Assembly: GCF_021018805.1 (NCBI RefSeq) | Contig: NC_086258.1 | Coordinates: 19,622,692 to 19,686,691 of the forward strand | Direction: 5' to 3' | Source: Prinia subflava | Lineage: Eukaryota; Chordata; Aves; Passeriformes; Cisticolidae | DNA length: 64,000 bases | Shown: piece after piece, positions 1 through 9,800 of the stretch | Layout of the letters: every line of letters begins with the position of its first letter | How positions within the stretch are numbered: the stretch's first letter is position 1 | Position numbers and translations under genes: made by a program | The notes under the pieces: generated by a model | Told to the model about the DNA's origin: nothing | Database searches by the model: none | The model's input: the letters and a program-made list of their open reading frames with translations, nothing else

Positions 1-1645
1 GACCTGGAGAAAGTGGCCAACATTATAGTGGACCAGTCCCTCAAAGACTCTGTGTTCAGCAAGGAGGCTGGGCGCATCTGCTACACCATCATCCAGGTGA
101 GAGCTCGTGTCTGGACAGTGACACACCTGGGCTCTTGTGTGCCTTGTCCCTGCGCTGGGCCAGGAAGGGCTTTGCTCTCACCCCCTTGCCCATCTCTCCT
201 CTCCTGCCACTTGCCCCATGCAGTGGCAGCATCCAGAAGAGCACTGGGCCAGCACAGGCAGCAAGCTGCAGCATTTCTGCCTCTCTGGGAATCACAGGAG
301 GGTATCTTTGTGGTACTGCATCCCACTGCCCCTCTCACACCCCTGTTTCCTCCCTTCATCCTGTTTTTGTGGGCTTACAGGCTGAGAGCAAACAAGTAGG
401 CCAGAGCATCTTCCGGAGGAGCCTGCTGAACCGGCTGCAGCAGGAGTACAAGGACAGGGAGGAGCTGCGCACCCGCTCGCTCCAGGCCTGGATCTGCTAC
501 GTCACCTTCATCTGCAACATCTTTGACTACCTGAGGGTGAGGAGCTGCAGGAGTGGCCAGCTGCTGCTGCCTGGAGTGCCAGAAGGGCACAGACATGCCA
601 GGATACCAGAAGCAGGGGTGTTGGGTGGGTGTTGTACAGAGCCCCAGGGCCATGGGGGCCAGAGCTGGTTCACAGCACAAGGATGCTGACAGGGCTGGTG
701 CTACCTGCAGGCTTGGAGAGGCAGAGGAAGTCTTCAAGAACAGTCACAGTGTCTCAGCAGCCTCATTTGGTACCTGCTGCTTGAAATCCCCTGATTTGCC
801 TGCTCCCAGACATCCCAGATTGGACTGGTTTAGTTGCTGTGGGGTTTGCTGATGGAGTTTGGCTTCAGGTCTTGGTGCAGTGTGTGAACTTTGAATTCCT
901 GCTTGGAGTAGATGTAAAAATGATGCAAGTAGAGCTGCAGGCAGGAAAAATACTGTCGGAACAAGTGTATTTCCCATGACTACCTGCTTACATTTAAAAA
1001 TAGATGTTTTTAACGTCATTTGTTCAGCTCCTCTGGTTCCTGGAGACTCAAATGTCTGATCTCTGATGCAAATCCCACTAATACAGCACAACTAAATCCT
1101 GCTCCCTTCTCCTTTGGAGAGCAGCAAGGGAATAACTATTTAAAATAGCTGCAGATTCCCTTCTGGCCCCAGGCTGACAACGCTCTGCTCCCCTTGCAGG
1201 TGAACAACATGCCCATGATGGCTCTGGTGAACCCCGTGTACGACTGCCTGTTCCGGCTGGCACAGCCCGACAGCCTGCAGAAGGAGGAGGAGGTGAGTGC
1301 AGGGAGGAGCTGCTGATGTCCCTGTTGTCCTGCTGAGGACCTGTGAAAAGCACAGCCCGGGGGGTGCAGAGGAGCCTCCATTGCTGTGTGCTCAGCCATC
1401 TGCTCTTCCTTCTGAAGGTGGACTGCTTGGTCCTGCAGCTCCACCGCATCGGGGAGCAGCTGGAGAAGATGAATTCCCAGCGGATGGATGAGCTCTTCTC
1501 CCTCCTTCGAGATGGCTTCCTTCTGCAGGAGGGGCTCAGCTCCCTGTCCCAGCTCCTGCTGCTGGAGATCATCGAGTTCCGAGCTGCTGACTGGAAGATG
1601 ACGGATGCTGCCCAGAAATATTATTACAGTGAAGTGACAGATTAA
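1..1645 (+). CDS. MIF4GD: MIF4G domain-containing protein (SLIP1), 3' part of gene
   Basis: Four coding exons are seen: 1-96, 381-536, 1200-1292 and 1418-1645 (stop TAA 1643-1645). All have GT-AG boundaries in phase 0 and give 190 residues. The reading starts in mid-protein at DLEKVAN; about 30 N-terminal residues known from vertebrate orthologues lie left of the window. The helical repeats of a single MIF4G domain fill almost the whole product. Landmarks are VFSKEAGR, CYVTFICNIFDYLR, NNMPMMALVNPVYDCLF and the C-terminal KYYYSEVTD. From family knowledge, MIF4GD/SLIP1 is an eIF4G-like adaptor that binds the histone stem-loop binding protein SLBP and links replication-dependent histone mRNA to translation initiation. 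It faces MRPS7 tail to tail. Identification is very secure; only the 5' end is missing. Confidence 0.96.
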
Positions 1646-2365
1646 CCTCCCTCGGCAGAGGAGTCCCCAGCACCTTCACCAGCAAGCTTTGTACCAAGCT
1701 GGAACTTTTCACATTCATTTTCTAGCACTTCCTGTAAATAGGATTTATACTGGCTAGAGCCTCTCCGCACCTACAGATGCAGCTGGTGCTGGTCTGACTT
1801 AGGAGGTTCAGAGCGGTGGGAAGGGCACACTTCACCCAGCAAGTTCTCCCACTGATTTTGTCTTAATATTGGGCTGCTGCCAGCAAAGGGCTCAGGAGGC
1901 TTCTAGCTCACACCAGCATTTTCTATGAGTGTTAAGGAAAGCACAGTTTAGACTGAGAACATTTTGCTTCACCCCAAAGCCAGCAGAGCTGTGGGAGGCA
2001 GCAGGGAAATCTCCCAGCTCAGGTTGTACCTGGTTCTCTGACAGGTCACAGAACACACTGAGGCCTCACACACAGCTCAACCAAGTGCTTTTTTTTCCAG
2101 ACTCCTTCCAGCATGGTAGCTGCACCTGCATGCACACAGCCTCTCCCACAGCCAGAAATATCTGCCACAGGGCAGACTGCAACAGGAGAGGTCCCTGAGC
2201 ACATGTAGAAATGGGTTTTATAGGTTTTATACAATAACTGTCACTTTTTTTCAGAATTTTCCAAGTTTCAGCTACGGTGTATTTCTTACAAGAACGGGAG
2301 AGGAAGAAAGGAAACAAAATAGTCTATTGAACGATTTTTTCTAATAAAAGTTTTCAACTAACATG
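1646..2365 (+). other. MIF4GD: MIF4GD 3' UTR
   Basis: This non-coding stretch follows the MIF4GD stop codon and ends just after an AATAAA at 2343-2348. It holds a Pumilio-type element TGTAAATA at 1733-1740 (matches UGUANAUA). No open reading frame here resembles a protein. The exact cleavage site is inferred from the hexamer position. Confidence 0.7.
2343..2348 (+). terminator. MIF4GD: MIF4GD polyadenylation signal AATAAA
   Basis: A canonical AATAAA hexamer lies about 700 bp past the MIF4GD stop and is followed by T/G-rich sequence. It is the first AATAAA after the stop on this strand. Confidence 0.75.
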
Positions 2366-2555
2366 TGCCCTGCTTTCTCCCTGCACAGCTGCTGAGCTCT
2401 GAGCAACACTGAAGGGTTGCTCCTGGCTGAAGCCCTAAGGCTGTGATAACTCAGTGTTTGCTCCAGTCTAGGGCCTCAGGGCTTTACACAAACAGGCCAG
2501 CTGGAGCAACAGAGAAAAAGGTCTGGAATCAGGAAACCTTTCCCATAAAACTGGT

Positions 2556-2638
2556 TTTATTTTGTCAAAATTCCCATCAAATCTGTGCAGACGATGTTCC
2601 TGATGACCAAAACTAAAAATCAAAAAGGGCCTTTTATT
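2556..2638 (-). terminator. MRPS7: MRPS7 polyadenylation signals (two candidates)
   Basis: On the minus strand AATAAA occurs at 2638-2633 and again at 2561-2556, 405-490 bp past the MRPS7 stop. Either could be used. The resulting MRPS7 3' end lies only about 200 bp from the MIF4GD 3' end, so the convergent transcripts barely miss or may overlap. Confidence 0.6.
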
Positions 2639-3042
2639 GCCTGTTGTACCAAGCCCTGTAGAAGAAGATCCACCTCTGCTCTTAGCTCTGCAGCCAAAAG
2701 CATTGCTGATTTGAAGAGCAGAGAGACTTTCAGATCCCCAGGAAACAGGTAAGTGGAAGATGGTTTTGTTTAGCATTGCTGTAAGAAAAACATCTAAGGC
2801 TTGTCTTCACAGGGAAAGGATTATGAAATAACTGGAGCAGCCCTGCTGGGGCTGCTAACTCAGATTCCCCCTTCCCCCATCCAAACAAGCACAAAGAAAA
2901 AAGAACCTCGTGAGGATGGTGTGAGCTTTCCCTGGGTTAGATCAGAAGCTGCCTGCAAGGGACATTCCACCTTTGCCACTCCCAGGCTGGCAGCCCTGGG
3001 GCTGTGCTCCCCTGGCTGTGGCAGCGTGCCCCACGCAGGGTC

Positions 3043-6000
3043 CTACCACCAGCGGAAATGGGCGTAGGCCCGGTTGGCCTCTGCCATCTTGTGCAGGACG
3101 TGCTTCTTCTTGATGACGGGCCCCTCGTTGTTGAAGGCCAGCAGCAGCTCCTGGCAGAGCTTTTCTGGCATCAAGGTGCGGCGGTGCTTGTTCTCCCTGC
3201 ACTCGGTGATCAACCACTTCATGGCCAGGAAGCGCTTCCGATTGTCCGTCAGCGGGACGGGCACCTGCGGAAGGGTGAGCCAGGGATCAGCAGCCTGCTC
3301 CTCCCCGGAGCCACACAGCACCAGCTGCACTGCAGCTGTTCACTGGGCTGCTCTCTGCAGCTGAGCCCTGCCAGATCCCCTGCTCTGTCCCTACGAACTG
3401 GCCACTGCTGCCAAAATGGAAGTTCTGGCCTGTTTGGGAGCTGGTCCGGGCTGGTTTGGGTCAGTAGAGATGGGAGATGGTCACCCCATCTCTGCATTGA
3501 ATGCAGAAAAGTCACAGTCACAGCATGGTTTGAGTTGGAAAGGACCTTAAAGATCATCTCATTCCAAATGCCTCCGTATCTCACCTCTCCTTCAGGCCCC
3601 AAGGGTTGCAGAGCCTGCACTCAGAGACAGATTCTGCTCATGTTTTAAATATCCCACTGGATCTAGGTGACCCATTTTGCTACACTGACCTGCCCCAGGG
3701 GTTTGGGACCTCTCCCCAAGCAACACAGTGCAGTGGAAAGGATGGGACTGGGAGTCCAAAGATTACCAATTTTTTTGCTGCTGGTCTCTGCCTCTTTGGA
3801 AAATACTTGCTGTGTATTTCTCCTCACATCTAATCAGTCAGAGAACCAGAGACTGCTGCTGATTAATGGCTGGACTTGATTGATCTTGGAAGTCTTTTCC
3901 AACCTTAATGATTCTGTTACAGGGCAAGCACAATACTCAGAGGTGGGTGATTTTGGACAGTTTCTAGGGACTGTTTTATTCCAGATTGCAAAGTGGCTCT
4001 TTCAAAGGAGAGATGATCTTGAGCTGATGAGCTGGACACCAGTTCATCTGCCTCTCTAGTTAATTGTCTCCCCACCAGATGTGCTCCCAGGCCCCCTTTC
4101 ACCTGGTAGGTTTTGCCTCCTCTGGTGATGCTGCTGAGCCCGATGATGGGCTGGCAGTTCTTGAGAGCCTGGTGGAAAATGACGTAGGGGTTGCATTCAA
4201 TTGCCTCCTTCTCATTTTCTGGAGCTTTGTGGTACTTCTCCAGCTGCTTCCTTTTAATGGCCTCCAGAGTCTTGGAAGAAAGAAGACAAACAGAACAGAT
4301 GGATTTTCCCACTCCCTGAGGTTACATCACTTTTACAGGCACCCCATTTTCACGTGAGCAGCTGGTCCTCCAGCCCCAGAGGCAAAAGACCCATTCTTAA
4401 ATTCTTTAACTCAAGCCTTACTTCACCTCTTGCACCTTTTCAGTCTCTTTTATCAGTCATTGCATTTCGGATGAGAGGGATGAGGAGCACAAACCTGGGC
4501 CAGGGAAGGGCAGGGACAAAGTGGAACCAGGGACAGGGGTCTGTGCACTGAGCATCCTCTCCTGGACTCCAGAGCCCAGAGCCCTGTGCTTTTCTGTAAC
4601 AAGGTATCAGCAGTTAACTGGGAACATTTGGGCAAAATGTGTTCCTGTTTCAAGGGGTTTCAAGGGTGGAACAGACCAGATGGGGCCATCAGTTAATTCC
4701 AGTTGCTGTGGGTCAGGGCAGGCTCAAAGCTGTGTCACATAGGTGACATATCTGTGGGACTTGAAGGGCAAGTTGTACAGAGGGTAAGGCATGACAGAGA
4801 GCTGCAAAGATGATCTTTAATGAAAATTATGCTTTTTTAAGGGTATTCTCTGTGTTTATGCAGTACAAAAGGACACAGGGATACTGAAGAATGGAAAGAG
4901 AAAGTTCTCCATGCAGCTGTCACCTGCTGGTCTGTGAGCTAACGAGGCTGGGGCAATGTACATTTTATCAAACAAATCATGGTTTATCAGAGGAATCATG
5001 CTGTGAGCAACATGCAGCAGAGCAAAACAATCAGGGTGACAGAGATGGACCACCTGAGTTCTGGTAATTCCAGTGGGTTTGACATACCAGCCTTCCATTT
5101 TGTCTAGTTTTAACATAGTAGAAGTAAGAATAGTAAGAAGAAACATGAGTTCTTACCTGAGACATGAGGCTTCTGGCCAGCACTTTATTTCCACTCTTCA
5201 TCATCATATTGGTGAATTTACTGTAAACACAAAATCAAATAGGATCTGATATGAATTCTTTATTTTGTCACAGAAATAAGCCCCCCACCCGCATCCCTTT
5301 GTGCTGTTCCTATGGTTAAGTGTGGCTGCTGCCACATCTGCAATAATTATTTCTAATCACTGAAGGGCAATGGACTCGTTGATAGGAAAAGATTAACCCA
5401 GGATATAGGGATTGTAACAAAAGGTGATGTGCAGCCAGCAGGTGAAGGTAGAGGAGGGCAGCACAGCTCCCAGGCATTTTTGAGAGAGAAGGAGCTGCTG
5501 CTTTCTCTGACCTGACCATGGGGTCGCTGAACACGGAACTGGAGAGAGTGGGAGGAGCAGCTTTGATGAGTCGAACAGCCTTAAGCTCCATTTGCTCCCT
5601 TTCCTCCTCAGTCAGCTCCTCCAAAGGTTTCTGATACAATTCTGTTTTCGCTTCAGGCTCCAGGTAGCTGTGGTCGTAGCGGCTCCACCTCACCGGCATT
5701 ATCCTGCAAGGACAGAGACAGCGCTGTGCCGCGGCAGGAGGCACACAGATGTGGACAGATGTGGACAGAGGTGAACACGTCTCACAAGGACACGCTAGAT
5801 GCGAGAGGCGTGGCGTGGCAGAGGGGCGAGGAGCCCGGTGCGGGATTCTGTCCCTGTTTTCACTGCTCCCGTGGCCAGGCATTGCGCGGGGGGAGTCACC
5901 ATCCCTGGGGCTGGGGTTTAGGGATTAAAACGGCAGCGTTGCGTGCACGGTCGGACTGGATGACCTTAAAGGTCCCTTTCAACCTTGACAGTTCTACGCC

Positions 6001-6231
6001 TGTACGAGCCCGGCACAAACAGGCGGGCGACCTGTCCGTGCGCTCCCTGTGCGACGCGCACCCTCCCCGCGCCCCTCGTGTGCTCCCTGCGAGCCGCCCC
6101 CGGCCTCCCCCCGTGCTTCCCGTGTTCCGCAGTGCGGAGCAGCCCCGGGAGCCCCCGGCCCCTCTCGCCGCTCACCGGGGCAGCCAGGCCCGCAGCCGCC
6201 GGCCCAGCCCCGCCGCGCTGGGCGCCGCCAT
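3043..6231 (-). CDS. MRPS7: Mitochondrial small ribosomal subunit protein uS7m
   Basis: Five coding exons in transcript order are 6231-6176, 5703-5512, 5220-5157, 4270-4103 and 3264-3043 (stop TAG 3045-3043). All are GT-AG with matching phases and give 233 aa (about 242 in human). The N-terminus, [19 protein letters not shown], is basic and lacks acidic residues, as expected for a mitochondrial presequence. A variable linker rich in Glu follows ([14 protein letters not shown]). The uS7 core then runs from about residue 80 to the end: [53 protein letters not shown] and [16 protein letters not shown]. uS7m sits in the head of the mitoribosomal small subunit, where it organises the 3' major domain of 12S rRNA. 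The gene shares a promoter with GGA3. Exon 1 is GC-rich and short; the AUG lies inside a YY1-like AAGATGGCGGC. Confidence 0.97.
3511..3580 (-). repeat. CR1 LINE 3' fragment in MRPS7 intron 4
   Basis: The plus strand reads TTTGAGTTGGAAAGGACCTT followed by AAAGATCATCTCATTCCAA. This is the reverse complement of the typical avian CR1 3' end (tggactngatgatcttnaaggtc...tccaacc). Only the terminal tens of bases are clearly recognisable. Confidence 0.7.
3866..3920 (+). repeat. CR1 LINE 3' end in MRPS7 intron 4
   Basis: The sequence GGCTGGACTTGATTGATCTT, then GGAAGTCTTTTCCAACCTTA and ATGATTCTG, matches the diagnostic 3' terminus of avian CR1 elements, which ends in copies of an 8-mer like ATTCTATG. 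It is in plus orientation, opposite to the fragment about 300 bp to its left. Confidence 0.8.
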
Positions 6232-6800
6232 CTTCCCTGCGCGCGCCGCCGCGAGGGGCGGGGCCTGCCCGGCTGGGGCGGGGTCAGAACAGGCCCCGCC
6301 TCCCTCGCGCGGCTCTCGCGCGGGCGGGGCGGGGCCCCGGGTCGCTCCGGCAACATGGCGGAGGCTGAGGGGGAGAGCCTGGAGTCGTGGCTGAGTGAGT
6401 ACCGCGGGCGCGGGGGCACCGCCCGGCCCCCTCCGACCCCCTCTGACCCCCGGCACCGCTGCCCGGCGGCCCCTTAGCCGGTCCCCAGCTCCTCCCTGCA
6501 GCCGCCGCTCGCCCGGCCCCGCCACCCCCTCAGCCGGGCAGGAGCCCCGGGGAGGCCGGGGGGTGACAGCGCCTTCGGGGCGGGTTGGCGCAGCCCCCCG
6601 GGCACGGGGAGTTTCAGCACACCGGGCTCGGGGTCTCAGCAGCCCGAGGATTTGCATTCCCGGGGGAAGGGCCGGGCCGCCCCTCCCGGCGGTCACCTCG
6701 GTGTGGGGCGCGGCAGCGGGGGGGGCCCGTACCGGCTCCCCGTGGGAGATGGGGGCAGCGGGCAGGGCTGCGGCTCGCCTTGCTCAGCACCTGCCAGGCT
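5860..6800. promoter_or_regulatory. Bidirectional CpG-island promoter of MRPS7 and GGA3
   Basis: Start codons at 6231 (minus) and 6355 (plus) leave 123 bp between them. That interval contains GC boxes at 6255-6264, 6275-6283 and 6322-6336 and no TATA box. The MRPS7 ATG is embedded in AAGATGGCGGC and the GGA3 ATG in CAACATGGCGG, both close to the YY1 consensus AANATGGCGGC. CpG-dense sequence continues into both first introns. Transcription start sites cannot be placed exactly. Confidence 0.85.
5948..5998 (+). repeat. CR1 LINE 3' end in MRPS7 intron 1, next to the promoter
   Basis: GGTCGGACTGGATGACCTTA and the following AAGGTCCCTTTCAACCTTGACAGTTCT match the CR1 3' end. It lies about 180 bp downstream of MRPS7 exon 1 (in transcript sense), at the edge of the CpG island, so an insertion was tolerated very near a bidirectional promoter. 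Confidence 0.75.
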
Positions 6801-9800
6801 GACGCTTATTCTTGTCCATAAAGGGTCAAGGTTCTTGTCCATGCTTCCTGTCTGTCCCTCCCGTCTCTTCCTTTGCCTGGGTTGTGGCCCGCCGAGTGTA
6901 CAGCCTGAGTGCTGTTCGTGAGGTTCAGAATTGTGGGGTTTCCCAGATGAATTGTATTCATTTGTTACACAACTGTGATTTTCAAGCAGACAAATCCTGC
7001 TCTGTGCCTGCCTGAAGTTTCAGGGTAGTTGTGGCCATCCATTCCGTACAGGCTGGAATGTATCAAAACCCTTTGTCAGGATAAGGTACCTTAAACGCTG
7101 ACAAAAGTTAGAGGGGACAAACCCCGCTGTTTGTTGATGCCCAGCCCCTGCTGGGTGTCCCCTGCCTGTGTGTCTGTCCCTGCTGCCCGTGTCATTTGGG
7201 CTCTGGCACAAAACAGAACACTGGGATGTGATTCCTGAATGAATCAGTCATAACTGTAATTATTTTTCATATATTCCACACACAGGAGCTCCTGCTGCTG
7301 TCCCTGGCAGGCCATGATGCACATCATAGCCTGTTGCCTAGATTTTCTTCTTCTTTTTTTAATAATTGATTATGGCAGCAAGTGGAGTTCCAGCTAGTCA
7401 GGCACTGGGCAAACAGCAGAAGATGGTCATTACCCCAAATACCTCAGAGTGCAAATCCTCTTACCTTGGAGCTATCCTTCCATAAACGAGACTAGATACT
7501 TCTCCTTTTTCTTGGTATTTTTTATATAAAATTCAAACATGTACATGCTGTCATGATCTGTTATATGAGTTACTAGCTGAAAGATGTTTTCAGCTCTTCT
7601 CATTTTAGCTCAGTCCCTTCTGTCCCCTCACCGGTTTTCCTTCCCCTCTGAACTCCCACAATTTGTCAATATCTTTTGTTGCAGCCTGTGAGACACAAGA
7701 AGGAACACCCACATCCCTTCCTCGCAATCTTCCTCTGAGGAGAGCTGACTCACTCAGTTCAGTTTGTGTGTGAAAATATCTTTAGTAGGAAGGATATTTT
7801 GGGTTGTAGAGCCTGGAATGCTTCCCGACTGCTTGTTTTGTGGGGATATTTTTTAATTGAGGAAGTTAAGGGAGAGGTGATGTGTCCTTGGCCAGGGGGC
7901 TAAAGGGAAGAGCTGGAAAGGCCTTGCTCACTGTGAGAAGCATTGCAGCGAGCCCGATTGCAGAGGGGCACACATTTCTCAAGGCTTGAGTGCTGCTCTG
8001 ATGTAGGAGGATGCTTTTATGCCAGGTCACTGCTACAGGGATCGCTGCTGCTGTGGCTGTATCGCCCCTCCCATCGTGGGGAGCGCGGAGCCTTCCGTGC
8101 CCGGGAGGTACCGCTGGGGCCGGGCAGGCAGCGCTGCTGCAGCTCCCGCCTTTCACCTGCCCTCCCGAGGGGTTTTTTCTGTAATCGTGCCAAAGCCGTG
8201 GCTAATGCCAGCCTTGAGGGTGTGCCATGCTGCGCCCTTCCCAAGGGAACAGCTCGGCAGCACAGCCAACTTCCCAGCCTCGAGAAGGTGGAGAATTTCT
8301 TACTGAAAATGTTTGGGTTTTTCCCTGTGGTGGTGTGCAGTCTCCTGCTGCCCTGCCTCTGGCATCAGGTGGAGTCACAGACCCATGAAGTAACATCATT
8401 CTCGTGTCCTGCTGCTGCAGTGAGAGCTGCACCTCAGCCTGGGATGATTTGGCATCTGCACGTCGTGCCTCATTCCAGGCAGCTGCCATGAGAGAAGGTG
8501 ATCCTTCCTGTCCCCCCCTGGCTGGCAGGCTCTGCTTCTCCTCTCAGCTGAAACAGAAGAAGGTTAGGAGATAATGTCAGTTGTACAAACACAACTGGAG
8601 CCTTTGCAGCCAATGCTGCTTTTTCTGCTGCATCCAAAAGGAAGCTTCTTGTATCCCACTCATGTCAGGCTAAGGCAGTGTTCCACTGTGGAACAGATGC
8701 AAATGGATAAAATATTATAATTGTCTTAATTTCTTTTTTCCTTGGTTTTTCTGGCTCAGCATTCTTTTCTGCTCAGGACTGCAGAGTCTGACTGTTAGAC
8801 TGGACATGCCTGGGCACGGAATCATAGGATAAGCCTGACCTGGGGAAACTCTTTATTAGGCTTTTGGCTCATCTCAGTAGAGAAGTGAACCTAGCAAAAC
8901 AGGAGCCTTCATTACCAGCCAGTTATGCTCTGTGGTTCTCTTCATTCTAGCTGCTCTGTGGTTCTCTGCATTCCAGCATCGTTTCTCTCTAGAGAAAACA
9001 AACACCTTTGTTTTGTATCTAATTATTAATCTGAATGTGCCCTCATTAGCATTTCAGTCTGGCAGAGCACCTGATGGCTGAGTGCCTCTGATACTCAGGG
9101 TGGGTGTGAAGCTGCTTTGTTTGTCCTAAGCACATTAAAAAAGCTGAAAACTGAGACAGAAATGGTGGCAGGACAGAGGTAGTGCCAAGGTTTCAGTCCC
9201 AGATTGCTAGTTTAGATTCATGTGGTTGCCAGTGTGAAATGGGATTTTCAGGAGGGGACCAGGTGGACAAGTGTCTCTGGAATAACTGGTACCAAAAGGG
9301 CCTTGGTTGGCAGTTTCAACAGAAGAGCCAAGGACTTGATATTCCAGAGCACCAACTCTTCATCCTGGAGTGAATCCTTTCACATAGGGGTTGAAGCAGC
9401 ATACATATTATATATTTGTTTGTTTGTTTTTAATATCTATAAAATTATAAAGCAGCCCAGATGAGCTCCTTGCCCACATTTTAAGCATTCTGCGTAAAAA
9501 TAAAGAGGATTTTAAGTCACAGCTTGATGGATGTGACACAGCTTGCTGTAGGGCTGGAGAGGTGAAGTGAGGTGATTCCGCTCCGCTGGGATGCTGAGTC
9601 CGTGTGGCTGTGCTGAGCCTGGGAACAGCTATCCATGCACCCCGTGGTGTTGTGTCATGCCAACACATCAATCTCCAGAGCCAGGGCAGGGCTTGTGATC
9701 AAGCCCATTAACTTTTATGAATCGAGGTTTCATATGGAGGTTTTATGGATGTTGGAAAGAGGGAGTTTCTTCATGTGGAACAGCACTTCCCTTTGGCAGT

